Notes under the pieces: generated by a model | The model's database searches: none | The model's input: the letters and a program-made list of their open reading frames with translations, nothing else | What the model was told of the DNA's origin: nothing | Translations under genes and position numbers: made by a program | Shown here: positions 23,459-36,190 of the stretch, piece after piece | Numbering within the stretch: the first letter of the stretch is position 1 | Layout of the letters: every line of letters begins with the position of its first letter | Assembly: GCF_947623445.1 (NCBI RefSeq) | Contig: NC_135241.1 | Span: 3,350,501-3,414,500, forward strand | DNA: 64,000 nucleotides | Source: Clavelina lepadiformis | Lineage: Eukaryota; Chordata; Ascidiacea; Aplousobranchia; Clavelinidae | Direction: 5' to 3'

Positions 23459-25201
23459 TGTGCATTGGGAAAATGTTTCAATCAACTATAACTATACACT
23501 GGCTTAACACTTGCGTATAATCTAGCGAGAATAGCTGTTTATATATTTTTATATTGAATCCACAAGTTACCATAGTCTTTTCCTGTATAAGCGGTCGATA
23601 AACCGGTAGGCAGTTTTTATTGACTTGTTCTATGCCTATGGTAACTTCTTTAATATTGACTTTCTAGTTTCTAACTTCATGTCACCAATGCTACTAAATT
23701 TTACCTGTTTCCCAAAGCTCCAGCAAATCAAGTAAACTGTACGCATAACGAAATCAAGGCCGAGTGCTCATTCACGCGAAGATTGTCGAGAAAAAGTCAT
23801 AAACTGAACGTAGTGTTAGCAATTCAGCCGCTTTAAATATAAAGTCGCTATCGATCCAATTCTCTGCAATCTACTGTACAGTCATGCTGATTAAATGCGA
23901 ACACAATTTGAATACGATGTTTACTTTAGAGATATACGGATACAGCCGCGCGTTTGTGTGTTGACTGTAATAGCTGAGCTCTAGTTCTAGAATAGTTTCT
24001 TCACGTTACCACTAGCCCCATTTATACACCTTTTATGCCTGCTAGCAGTTCCCCAAATTTTAAGCGTAAAGGTTTGTTGTATTCCGGTCGCTTGCACGCA
24101 CGGTAAACGTCGGGAAACAGCGATCAGGTCATGCGTGTGCAGCCGCATTATTTCGTGCGTAACTCTGCTGTTAAGCTTACAAACAGATTTTCAAAAGCAA
24201 CACCTCAAGTGCGATAGTCAGAAAACCTTTTTGTTTGTCGACTTTAGCTTTATCTTTTAACTGTTTTTAGTGAATTTGATAAACTTACCTTTATTGTTAC
24301 TTCTGTTGTTATCACATATTATGCTGTTTGTGGGGCATGCTTGTGATAAGGATTTTTAATGTCACAGTTGGCCGAGAAGGGTAAAGGAATACTGCAAAAC
24401 CTGTGTGTCTTAATTTCTTAAAGAACTTACATTAAAGGTTACGTCCATATTGCATGGGTGCATTGGTGAGAAAGTATATTTATTCCAGCAATTACTTTCA
24501 TGATTACTTTCTTTCATTAGATTCATTCACAGATACGTTATTTACATGTAAGCTATCGTTTATACACTATTTTCTACTCTTTTTTATGTAGTGAAACGCA
24601 TAAACTGGTAGTTTATTGATGTTCCATCAAATGCCAATATGAAGGTAAACAGCTACTAAAAACGACCGTTTAAAAATTTCTTTCCGTTTTAGAGAACTAA
24701 TTACAACGGAAATTTACGACACCTTAATACGTGTTATACTGTTGGCTGCTAAAGTTTCCCAAAATAACTTTCGAAACTCCAGCCAGGTACTGTAAAACGA
24801 AGAATTAAAGTTTCGGTGGAATCTTCACCTTGGGCGATACTTGATGGTTAGTTCTCAGAAGTCATGCTGGTGCAATATTTATTTAAATGAGTGTAAGGGT
24901 TAACCAAGTCTGAATTTATGTAAATTTTAAGCGAATGTAAGTAGGCAAATAGAGCAATACATTATGCTGTTATTGCTTGACATCGAGGCATTAAATATAT
25001 TCATGCTCACGATAAAGCTCCGAACATATTAGTATGACGTTATGTATATAAGATTATATACGTACACACAAGGCATTGAAAACAAGACTAATACAAGGTG
25101 AAAATGTGCTCAACAGAACATGATGCAGTCATTTGTTTGGTCGTAACCTTGCGCTGACAAACAAATGATTTGCTGTAATCACCAAAATTATTATTGGCTT
25201 T
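23459..25201. other. Spacer between S3 start and K3 stop
   Basis: Unit C version of 4211-5953. It includes the TATA-like box of S3 and the K3 3' UTR. I find no conserved open frame. Confidence 0.7.
23538..23545 (-). promoter_or_regulatory. TATA-like box of S3
   Basis: The minus strand reads TATATAAA about 80 bp upstream of the start codon. It persists although the gene body is disabled, as expected if duplication was recent. Confidence 0.5.
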
Positions 25202-28200
25202 TCATTTACAAATAGTCTGTTTTATTCGGGCAATTGGACTTTTTGATTTAATAACTTCACGAACCTCTTGTAATTCTCGCCTAGCGGCTTCATACAAGGC
25301 TTTCATGCTTTCTTGCTCTTTGGAAACACTTATGGCTTTTTTGTAGTCCGCTTCTGCGTTTTTGTAATTTTTCAGGGCGTACTTGCACGCGCCAGAAATG
25401 TAATGACTTAGCGCTTTAAATGAACAACGAAGATTTTGATCCGTTCCGAGGTCTAATGGTAAAAGTTTGTAACCTTTTTCAGCCAGTCTTAAACTTTTCT
25501 TGTAATCTTCTACCTTCAGACACCAATAGCTAACATCGATCATGCACAAGCTTTGATACTTGATTCTAATCTCTTCATCTGTTTTCGTGGAGTGCTTGAT
25601 TTTATCAATTGCATCTTCTCCGAAAGCGATTATGTCTCTCGCTAGGTCACTAGGTTCATTTTCATCCAGCGAAATGGTAAAAAGTTGTTTAAGGATCTGG
25701 AACAAGTCATTAATGTGACAAACTTTGTCAGACTTATCCGCGATGAACGTGCACAGGTTGAGGCCACATTTGCACAGCGTTGCGGCACATCTTAAATTCT
25801 TATGTTGAATCAGTCTTTTTGCGGTCACTGCCACGTAGCCAACTACTTCCTGGCAAAAGTGCTCCGGTGGTTGGATTTCTGTTGCGATTTTGCAGAGATC
25901 TTCAGAAAGTTGTGTCTTATCCCCCTCCAGCTGTAGTAGAATAGCCAAGCGGAGCATATTTAACTTATTGATTAGACGTGGGTAGCCCGATACGTCACAG
26001 TTCTTTAGATACTGGTAGATGTCTTTGCTTTTGTTGGCTTTGAGTTCCGGAAAATTTTCGTATAGTCTTGCCAAATCTATGTGAAATGTGTAAGATATAA
26101 TGGTTGATGAAACGAGGTTTTGACAGATCTCCGAAGTTTTGCATAAAACGCCCAGGGCTATACTTATCAGACGCTATTTCAGTCGATTTTACAAATATTT
26201 AGCTATATATCGTATCAGCGTACGTAAACAGTTTAAAACATTACACCAAATATCAAAAACATGTTGCAATTACCTTCATTGTTACCAGCGAATTGATCAT
26301 TGCTTACCATTTATTGTCTTGTAAATGCTATTTACTTTCTTTTCTTCACTTAACGCATTGTCAACTTCGCGGAACGTGTAATGCGACTTAAGGAAATATT
26401 CTTCCGCCTCTTTTGGTTTCTTCTCCATCTCGTAGATCGATCCGAGATTGTTACAGCAAGACCCATAAGCGATAAGCTTCCTACAATTGCTCCCAAATTC
26501 TCTCTCTAGTTCCGTTATTGTCTTCTTGTTGAATTCTATCGATCCTGTTATGTTGTTGGTGCGGTTATAACAGGCTGCAATGCATTCCCAGCACGCCGCT
26601 TTCGCTTGCAGAAGCCACTTTCTACTGACATTCTCATCTGGAAGCATCAGACTTAGAAGTTCCTCCGCGTAAGGCATCATGAAACTGTTAACGATCAATT
26701 TGGGCGCACTTCCAGACTTGGAAACAAGAGCTTGCATCACCCTTGCGCATCTTTCAAAGAAAATAACCCTAGTCGATGATTTGGTCATCTTCACACAAAG
26801 GTCTTTTGCGTACTGCATCAATTGCAGGATTGGTAATAGGATCTGGTCTGGGTGTTTCTTGTGAACCAATTGAACCACGTTGATTATAGCATGAGCCGTT
26901 TTCAGCAATTCATTTTGGGACAGTGATATCGTGCTGACTACTTTGCTCAGCTTTTCACAAGCTACGGTTGCTTCTGTGCTATTGTCAATGGACTCTCGAA
27001 TGGAAGTTATATACTGGTGGACCGTTGCGTTTTCTGGCAATAATTGGAATAAGTTTAAGCATAGTTTTACGTATAGTTTTGTTTTGGGTTTACTTTGAAA
27101 AACTGTATTTGCATATAAAGCCCGTGTTTCCCAAACGTAGTTTAACAGAACCCTGCTCCTCTAGTTTAATAGAACCCGTAGTTTAACAGAAATCTCCGCC
27201 CAAAAACGTTTGGGAACCACTAACCATAATCTATTGTTTTGATATAACTTGAAACTATTGAACTTGGATTGTTAATTAAAATTTACACCTTTGTCGTCTT
27301 TAGTGAAACAATTCTCCAACATTTGCTCGTAATTGTTGGTTTTGTCTACTTCTGCATTTCGCAAGAGCTCCTGCTTTTCTGAAAAAAATTCCCCATGCAT
27401 AAACATTGAAATAATTATAGTGGTTTCCGATCACATTAGCCGTCTTTCATTAGGTTCATACGAAGTTCGAAGCAAAAAATACCAGAGCCGGAGTAAGTGC
27501 AACCTTAAACAACGCGATCATTGCTTATAATAATGACGGAACTATACGAAGTTGTTCTGTTGAAACCTGTGTTGGTCAGAGAAGTACTCATTGGTTCCAC
27601 TGATGAGGTGTGTGGCATTTGTGCGACATCTGCTCGTTGGACATCTGCTCGACCTTTATCAGTATAATTCGAAGATTTACAATTTTACCTAATACGTAGT
27701 ATACTAAGATCAACACGGGGTTTTTGTCTATGTATATGATTTACAAATAACAGGAAGTTTTATAACCAGTTTTATGAAACCATATGTCTGAATAATAGTT
27801 AACCTCAATCCTATCACCTTTTTTGCGGCATATAATTTCATCTATTGAAACACATTCCTTTTCATCCGGTAAGCCTCGTCTTATGTTTACAAGCTGTACA
27901 GTGTTCAGCACGCATCTTGCTACTTTCGAGTGGTCGATACTTTCCATTTGACTGCGCAGCCTGTCTCTTACAGTCATCATCGCAGGTCGCAGGGCTGGCG
28001 AGTGGTCCCAGCATTCTCTCATAACGTTTTGAAGCAAAGTTACGACTGTTGCTTCATCTTCTCGGCCTTCTTCACGAAGCTCGGTTAATTTTTCTTGTAT
28101 CTCAGCCTCATTGAAGCGGATGCCTTCGATAACGCGTAACACCAGTAGTTTAGGCATCACACGAGCCGATTCGGGGTAGCGTCGCACCAACACAATGTAC

Positions 28201-29332
28201 ACAATAATACCAAAGCCGTAGACATCCATCGCGGTTGTAACGCGACTTGAATCGGTATTCAGACGTTCAGGAGCAGCGAATAGAAGTGTGTATTGGTTGC
28301 CTTCGTCAGGGTTATCATCATTCGGACCTTGGTTCGATAGAGTATGCATAGATAACGCGGCACCACCAAAATCGGCAACTTTGCAATGCAAATCAGAATC
28401 CAGGAGGATATTTTGTGGTTTTAGGTCTCCGTGCGCGATCCGTATAGTTTGAAATAAATTGTGGATGTAAGTGATTGCGTCCGACACTTCATAGCATATT
28501 CGTAAAAGAAGGATGACCGATATAGTGTCGATGGTTTTGTTGAAAAGCAGGTCATGCAAGGAACCGGCCGCCATATACTTTGTAACCATTCCAATCCATC
28601 CTTTCCATTCTACCATGCCTTCGACTCGCATAACAAAATCGTGGCTGGCGAGAAGCACCATCTTGATTTCCTTTAAAAACCTAAGAGAACATATGTGCAT
28701 TATTCTGAGTGGTCCAGACCGCCGTTTACCAGTTTTCCACCACTGAAGATTAGACCACCTCAACAATTCTCATCGACTTAAAGCCTAGTATCAGCATACT
28801 TCTTGCGTGAGGCTTCCATTTCCTGTTGAGATCCTTGTAAGGGTTGACACTTCACAGCCAATCTGCCATGCACTCTGTGGTAACCAACAAGTACGGTACC
28901 AAAGTTGCCTCGTCCGAGTATGCTATCCTCAGCCTTGCATAGTATTTTGGATGCTTGGAACTCTTTCACGTCGTCCCGGGCTAGCAGAGCCTGTTGTCGG
29001 CAAACACATGACAATTTTATGGTTTGTGATCTTTTTCATGACTTTTGCAATTGCGATCGTTATCTAATTCGTGTATGCATTGACTCTTTTGAAGTCAAGC
29101 AAAGAATTGCACACTCACATACGGATTGAGGTTTGAGAGATTCGTATGTCATAACTCTTTCTCATGTGGGCCTGTACATGGGTACATTTCTTTGCTTGAC
29201 CACTATTTTGTTTATGTATAGCTCATGCAAGCCTTAAAAAAAGCTAAAACTTTCAATGCTTTAAATGAGATAAGAATCGTTAAACGTTTTATGATCTGTG
29301 TGAGATCGTTTACTCACCTCAGCATCGTTCAT
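25202..29332 (-). CDS. K3: protein kinase-TPR chimera (919 aa)
   Basis: Exons in transcript order: 29318-29332, 28800-28990, 27818-28680, 27289-27378, 26308-27033, 25202-26076, totalling 2,760 nt with all phases kept. The kinase motifs are complete: GRGNFGTV, AVK, HGDLKPQN, ADFGG, APE. The TPR half mixes K2-like residues at its start (KANKSKD, KNCDV) with K1-like residues in the middle (LIQHKN, TISLDENEP, KALYEA). The N-lobe exon (QGSQQEMEA) resembles K0. This gene sits at the right edge of the young duplication, so its 5' flank beyond about 30,075 is not shared with K0 to K2. Its regulation could therefore differ. Confidence 0.87.
27128..27216. repeat. Expanded hairpin region in K3 intron 4
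   Basis: This is the same inverted repeat and triplicated loop motif as in K2. It supports a K2/K3 grouping for this intron. Confidence 0.55.
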
Positions 29333-30075
29333 AACGCCTGTCTTTAGCCGGCAAATTGTTTGCTATTATAATCAGTTTATCTAGGCTTAAACTAGAATGT
29401 ACATAAACATTTATGCCTTGTTCCTCATTTGCCAAACAATGTTTTCTAATTTTACCGTCATTGTTTTCCGACACCTGACTATAATTGAGTAAATGCTAAA
29501 CAATATGCGCCACGCATTAGAATTACATGCTTTATAATTGCCGTCTCATACTTAAAGTTGTTACTGGAAAGCCTTGTACGCAGTTTTATATGCCCTAAGG
29601 CAGTAGCTAACATTTCTGGAAATGTTTTGGTGTGCGTCAATTTAGGTGTAAAGCGTTAGGTAATTTGTTGTTCCGCTTTAAAGTGTGGTTATATTTAGAG
29701 CGTTGGCACGTTGGCCATAACTTTTATACAAACACTTTGCAAATAACTTTTGTTCTAAAAATTGCCAAGATTTTTTCAATTTTATTCTAGCTGCTTCAAT
29801 TAGGCTATTTATTATCACGTTAAAGCCAATTCCTACAAAATGGGCCTTGGGGGAAATTTGAAAACGAACTGTCTACAAACACTTTCAATTATAGATTATA
29901 CATTTCGGAATTTAAAACAATTGCACAATACCTCTACTTAAGGTTTCGCATATAGTAGTTTAATTATGGCAGGTTGTTTTCTCCACAGTCTTTTTTCAAC
30001 TGAAGCCTTTAATATGAAATAAAAATGACGCTCTGTTTCGCCACCTACCGGCTATTTCGCTATAAACATTAACTT
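27605..30075. repeat. Partial unit D: right edge of the segmental duplication
   Basis: Similarity to the other units continues through the 5' half of K3 and its upstream flank. It stops near 30,075, just downstream of where a transporter stop codon would be expected: the corresponding point in unit B is about 10,905, and the S2 stop is at 10,980. To the right the sequence is unrelated until the terminal exon of S4. A small further deletion of about 60 bp, relative to the other units, lies around 27,640. Confidence 0.85.
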
Positions 30076-30735
30076 TGTTGCTTCAGAATTGAAGTTCTTA
30101 CAATGGGAATGTTAAAGTTGCCAACACAAGAAGTCGTTGTGTTTTTTTATGATATGAGGTTATTTGAATAACGTCTTTAATGGTACCATCCAATGTACAC
30201 TACCCTTCGTACATTTCCCCACGATTGAATTTGCACTTCAGCTAGAGTTGCTCGCTCGTTGTCGCAGCGCGCATTAATTTTTGACTAGACTTTTTTGGTT
30301 TTCGTAGCAATTAGGTGTTTTACGAGAAGTGGGATGCCAGCCCAATTACACGTTAATTACACGTTAATGACATTTAAACTACAAATATCCATCTCAAATG
30401 GTGTTTTTGTCTATGGCGAAATCATACAAGTGCACACAATCCATGAAAGTAACTGTACAGTAATAAAAGAATTGCGTAATGGATACAGCAAAACGAATTA
30501 AAAATTTACAAAAAAGCAATTCAATTTATAGAAGCTGAATTTGTTTCAGGTCCTCAAACGGGGTCGCGACCCACAGTTTGCAAAACTTTGACCTAAGACA
30601 TACTAAAGTGACATGCAAAATTTCAGGGAACCCCATGCGAGTTTTTTTGATTAATTGCATTTGTAGTAATTTTACTTTACAATAAAATAAACAAAGAAAT
30701 TAGGCCTTTTTACAGGCATATGCGGGCCCAAAATT
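29333..30735. other. K3 upstream flank and end of the duplication
   Basis: From 29,333 to about 30,075 the sequence matches the other kinase 5' flanks. From there to 30,735 it is unique. Near 30,545-30,600 a stretch with CTCAAACGGGGTCGCGACCC resembles an end of a hAT-type transposon, but I cannot find its partner. No gene is visible. Confidence 0.6.
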
Positions 30736-33700
30736 TTATAACTTCGTTGTTTCTCCCTTCTTCAACATGACAGGGTCCTCCAAATTCTGATGAGAAAATT
30801 GTGCATTGAACTTCTTTCTTACTTCGCAGAATTCTGCTACAGTGTCTTCAGACAAGCGAACATTTACTGTAAAAAACTTACAAAGTCTGCACTGTTCTTT
30901 TCATCAAGGCTTCTACGATTCACTCCACATGTCATGCATTTTCTGAAAGACTCCGGCAAACATTTAAAGATCCAGTGATCAAAGAATGGATAGATCAAAC
31001 GAGGATCAACTGTCTTCCGATCCCTCCAACCGCCTAGAAAGTGTCATATGTTTGACGTAGGCTATGCATAATAATACCATCTTTAATAATCTTCAGTTAT
31101 TAATTTATTGCATATATAAACACTCACATGTAAGAAGACTTGCCAGCACACCCACTACTACCGTCCAACAGAAGCCAAAAACCGTATAAAGTTGATAAGA
31201 AAGTGCGTACAAATTGGCTTCTGGTGGCGTGTATGAAGTTGTTTCTGTCACTGTAGATGTTGTAGCTAGAGGACTGAGTGTAGTCGCATTTTCAAACCCA
31301 GGACAACTTTCAGTACTGTAAGAAAGTTGATCAAGAAACTCTGGCGATGGTGGATAGTTTCGACTTCCTATAAACACCCAAATTGCCGCCGCAAGTCCAG
31401 CGTTTGCACCAAAAAAGGCTCCCTAAGTCACAATGTAGACAACACTATTCACACAATATCCTCGACCTCGTTGTAAACCCGACAAAGTCATCCACATTAT
31501 ATAGCTGGAACCTTACCAGAGAATTTACAAAAGGAAATAAGACACCAAGGGTATAGAGTCCGAGCAAAGGACCACCTACAAGTCCAAGCACGCTGATTGC
31601 CGCCTGTAGTACTTGACCAAGGGTTGAGGCCAAGTAGGCAAAGAGTATGCATATTCCTCCATAAAATACAATCATTCCTATATATAATAAACACATTCTC
31701 ATAATATCCCATGTACTTGTTTTACATTTCTGCTACTTTTACTACCTCTGGATATCCATGTGTACGTTTTGTCACTCCAATTAAACACTGGCTTCAGGAA
31801 GTCTTCCACCGTAACACTTGCCATTGCTGTAATGGCTGTCGACACTGTGCTGTAAGCAAGTACATAGCACATCAGGGTGTGCATTAGCAACAGACTAGAT
31901 AAGAAGTTTTGACTTCATAATGTACTAACCTTAAACTGCCTGAGTATACACAAGCGATAAACAATCCTGGCATTCCGGGATAATTTTGAAAAATATCCAA
32001 CACAAGATATGGTAGAAGCTGAAAAATGTATTCTGAGATAAAATATGTAGTTTTTTTACTTGCTTGGGTTGTAAGTTTCTGTAAAACTACTTCTGTAGCC
32101 AATGACTGTGGACAGGTTTATGCTATATGCTGATACTTGGACCTTTCCTTTTGCCAACATATGTCATGTTGTGTCATAACATAACATCCCAGCGCATGTT
32201 TTGCTAACATTCCATGTTACTGGTTCTTTTAGATTCTACCGAAAATGGATGCATTTTTTTTTATTCTATAACTTGTGCAAAGGTCTGCAGCATGTGTGCT
32301 GTGTATTAAAGTATTTAATAAGCTTAAAGTTTATGTTTGTCACGCGGGTTTTGGGTCAATTTAGCCAATAACATCCAAGTTTTTCAAGGCCTTCCAGTCC
32401 TCAACCTATCACTCTCCTGAAAAAATCGGCCTCATTATTCGTTTCAGACAAAGCGATTAGTAAAGTCACATATCATGAGGAATCTGAGCGAAAAAAGATC
32501 AATGCACATAGATTACATAACATAACAACATAGATACATAGATTACATAACATACATAACATTACTGAAATAATTGTCATTTGTGTTGTTAGACCGATTT
32601 TGGTTATTTCACCTTGCCATCTAAAAACAAGACTACCTATTTCAACTGTAAATAGATAAACTGCTGGACAGCTGCAAATAAAGATCGGCATAAATAGATC
32701 GTTCGATGGATCATTTCTTACAAAACCTACCTGATCAGGCCTTTCTACAACAGCGTAGGAAAGCGGGTCACAATATTGGTAGTAAGCATACACAATGGTT
32801 CCACATAGAAGTGCAAATCCAGTTAACAATTCGAGCCCGATAAGATTTAAAAAAATGGCCCTGAAATATAAATGAAACCGTTAGATTAATTATAAGAAGG
32901 TCGTATTTTATCTTGCCTTATTCCGTACTTCAATTTATTGCTGAATTTCTGGAAATATAATTTGAAAAAATTTTGTACTTTTTAGCTTCGTGAACTGATT
33001 TGCAAGAAAGAAATCGTTGAACTTGTCCCTGGTTGACCCCATATAAGGCCATGAAAAGAAATCCCGAACCAAACGTTATGCTCCATACAGTGTGACGTAT
33101 CCTTGGATCAGTATCGAATCTAAACAAAAATTTTCGACACAAATATCTACTACCTTTGCTATTCAGACTAATTTGTGATTGTTTAAATGTATAGTAGCCT
33201 ACCTTTGATTGAAACACATTCGCTTATATTCTATTTTTTTTACTTACTTCAAGAATTCGATTCTTCCTCCTTCTTCACATGCTCTCCAGATGTTTTCAAA
33301 CCCTCCCATCACAACTGATCCTCGGATAATGATGCTGATGAACCCGATCAACATAATGATAGCTTGAAACGCATCAGTCCATATAACTGCTTTCAATCCG
33401 CCCTTTATGAGAAGATGAAAGTAGGTAAATATCATTTTGCAAGTTTGTCAAAGGGACTCCTTTCTACTTCTCATCACTTTTTACGGAAGATTGGGACAGT
33501 CCCAAACCAACTAACGGGATTTCCTGTTTTATTAATACGAAATGTATTAAATCACGTATAATACCCAGTCTCAGGTCTAACGCTAATATGTATGCGCATA
33601 GCCTACGTAGTGATTTAAAGTTCAACTTATGTTTACTTTATATTATTGGAGTTACGCGGTTTGTGTTATGTCACAACGATATTAGATATCTTTAAATATG

Positions 33701-35003
33701 AAGCAAGCAATCAGATAAATCATAACAAAATTGTCAAAATCATCTTACCAACGTACTGTAAAGAATGCAAACAGCTGCAGTCGAAAAGATTGCTCCCCAC
33801 AAGTCAAATCCTGTAACTGCAATGGACAAATCATAGTCTAAAGCTAAGTTTAGAAAATTCAAATTCGTTTACCTTCCTTGATATGTTTGGACTGTTGCAT
33901 GTTAAACAGTATAACAATTTAATGTGTCTATACTAAACTCGTTTGTGTACAGCATAGTTGATTACAATAGCAGCAAAAAACACATACCTGCGTTTAAGGC
34001 CAATGCCGGGGCATATATGACGATTCCGACGTAAAGTACGGTTTGTAGTAGATAGAGCAATGTTCCTTCGATCCTGATTAGGCGATTGAATCGTTTTTCA
34101 AGATACTTGAAACAGTACGAAACATGATACTTCAAAACAATTGACATTCCAAGAAATTTCTAGTCTAGGTTTTGGTAAGCGTTTTTTGCCTGTTACCAAA
34201 GCGTGAGTATTTCTATACTAACCTCGTATACACTTGATAGCTGCATATTGTAAAAGGTGGGAATGTAAATTTCAGCCACGACTATTGTCATCAATACATA
34301 ACCTAAAAGAGTCCTAAAAAGACTGATTAGTCAATTACGGGCTTTTTAACTCATAGTAATATGACGTCTGGTTTAGGACTAAGTCAGACGTTAGATGAAG
34401 AAGACTTCGATATTGAAATTAAAATCAATCCGTCAAAACTGTAGGGCTAGTGTTAGTAAGTAAATATATATGTGATGTAATTTTACTTCAAGTTGTCACT
34501 TCTTATGTAAGATATCTCTTTACCACACGGCCATACTAGCTTTAATGAGAGAAAAAAGGAGAAAATGTTGTTTACAAACAGCAAACGTTCTGCACGGCAA
34601 AAACATTCAGCAATTGTCACTCCTTTCTATTCACCACGAGTACATAGTTCCGAATCTGTAAACTTCTGACGGCGTCCCAAGCACCAGGACAGCTGACATG
34701 AAACCGACCGATAACGAGAAGGCAACGGGGTAGGCGCTCATTGACCTGTTCATGCAACTAAGTTGTTAATTTGGAAAGTTCCATTTGTAGCTTTTGTAAC
34801 GTTAGTTTATTGTCTTTTAATCGAATTTTGAAACGTAATTTACGCGCAACATCAGCTTACCTGCCGCCCAGTAAATATTCCTCTATGTTCTGTTTTTTTC
34901 TGTCTTTGATGACGTAAAATATCCCGATTGCTGTAGACACGGACAACATTAGAGCAAACACCACATAATCAGCGACAGAAAATGTTTTCGGAGAAAAATC
35001 CAT
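30736..35003 (-). CDS. S4: SLC5A8/12-like sodium-coupled monocarboxylate transporter (602 aa)
   Basis: Fourteen exons in transcript order: 34861-35003, 34635-34745, 34223-34313, 33988-34105, 33749-33816, 33248-33402, 32979-33119, 32731-32860, 31930-32018, 31746-31849, 31517-31677, 31128-31422, 30882-31033, 30736-30786. They total 1,809 nt in frame. Landmarks: MDFSPKTF start, [54 protein letters not shown], and [12 protein letters not shown] with ASVTVEDF in the sodium-site region. These match SLC5A8/SLC5A12 closely. The last exon encodes …KKGETTKL, a class I PDZ ligand (T-x-L) like the C-terminal TRL of human SLC5A8. Expected role: Na+-driven uptake of lactate, pyruvate or short-chain fatty acids at the plasma membrane. 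Intron 8 (32,019-32,730) contains simple ACATA-rich repeats. No lesion seen. Confidence 0.92.
32505..32575. repeat. ACATAGATT/ACATAAC simple tandem repeats in S4 intron 8
   Basis: Imperfect tandem copies of CATAGATTACATAACATA-type words lie inside intron 8 of S4. Low-complexity expansion is the simplest reading. Confidence 0.6.
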
Positions 35004-35401
35004 ACTTTTATTGGTATATGTTTAACTCTATAAGAAATTGCCTCCTTGTTTAGGTATACATTCTGTTTGCAGTAATTAATTAAAGGGTATCACAATATTT
35101 CTTTAAACTTTTTGTAACTTGTGACAAAAACTGATTTCTTAGCACTCGGCTCTACACTACTGCTTTCAACTGATGTTACTGTTTCAACTCATGCGCAGCA
35201 AAACGTCACTGTTGTTCTTGATAGCCTTGTTTCAAATTCCGTCCATTAACGCACTGTTTTGAAAAAATGAAGGGTAGAAGCCATCGTCGTGTTGACTTAC
35301 AGTTCCTTTACAAACTTGTTTTGGTGCAACGGTCTGATGCACTCTGATTGAGGCTGCGTAAACGTTAGTTATCGTCTTTTTAAAATCCGACTAAATCTCT
35401 T

Positions 35402-35430
35402 TCTTACCTTACTTTACCTTACCTTACCCT
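35402..35430. repeat. CTTAC microsatellite
   Basis: Five to six copies of CTTAC with single-base interruptions lie upstream of the S4 start. Confidence 0.7.
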
Positions 35431-35879
35431 GCAAAACAAACACGGCAATAATCTTTGTAAGGCTTTTCAATTTAGCATTTCAAAGCGTCGCCAGTGCAAA
35501 CTCCCCTTTGCTTTGTCAATTGTTTTTCTACTGCGGATACCTTCTTCGTCGACGCTTGCGATTTCGCACTCGCTGTCGTTGCTTTTTTAAGCTTAAGCTC
35601 CAACATTGCTTGTATAAGGTGTCTGGTAAACTTACAATATAAGTATGTTGCTATGATACTTAGAAGCTATTTGCACTTTCTTTCACCAAAGAACGAATTT
35701 GATCAATACAAATGATAAATTCGTTTACTTGTAAAACCGGTTTTTCTTGGACCCTAGGGACTAACTTTCAAAAATTGAAAGCATTCTTTCGGGTAACAAA
35801 ATTAATCAAGATCAAAGATCAAATTGAAATTCCCTTGTACAGCGCTATAAACTATGCGTAAAGGCGCCATCTTACGAAA

Positions 35880-36190
35880 AATCGGATAACATTTACTCCA
35901 TAAAAGTTGCTATAATGTATACGAACCGACTTCTCTTCTTGGAACGTCGATTGTGCTCATTTTAATTGTTTCCTGTACCCATTGTAAGAGACTGAAAGCC
36001 GCAGTGTATGTGTTAGTAGATGTAACATACTGTACAGCTTTAGTAATGTTAGTTTTTAACTCAAAATCATAACAGTTTTTGTTTCTTTGTTTTCCAAATT
36101 TACTTGCAGTTTCTGATGCCAACCATACGGCGTATTTCAAGTTAACAAATGAACGAAATGTATTCAGAAAATTCCTATTTCTTTAAAAAA
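35880..36190 (-). repeat. Diverged tandem copy of the S5 3' end
   Basis: Blocks such as GCCGCAGTGTATGTGTTAG (near 35,998 and 36,838) and the CTTGCAGTT(C/T)CTAATG-like stretch (near 36,090 and 36,952) occur in the same order and spacing in 35,880-36,190 and 36,720-37,040. The second block includes the last coding exon of S5. In the copy, the corresponding exon has an in-frame stop and no downstream reading frame. It is a relic of a local duplication of the transporter 3' end. Confidence 0.6.

Larger units (their letters stand above)
19255..27604. repeat. Tandem segmental duplication, unit C (8.35 kb)
   Basis: This is the same module again, holding the 5' half of K2, deleted transporter S3 and the 3' half of K3. 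It has the same deletion junction as unit A. An intronic hairpin region in the K gene is expanded here, as in the right end of unit B. Confidence 0.95.

Noticed and set aside
30545-30610. hAT-like end (CTCAAACGGGGTCGCGACCC)
   Set aside because: No matching opposite end found nearby, so it is noted only in the spacer entry.
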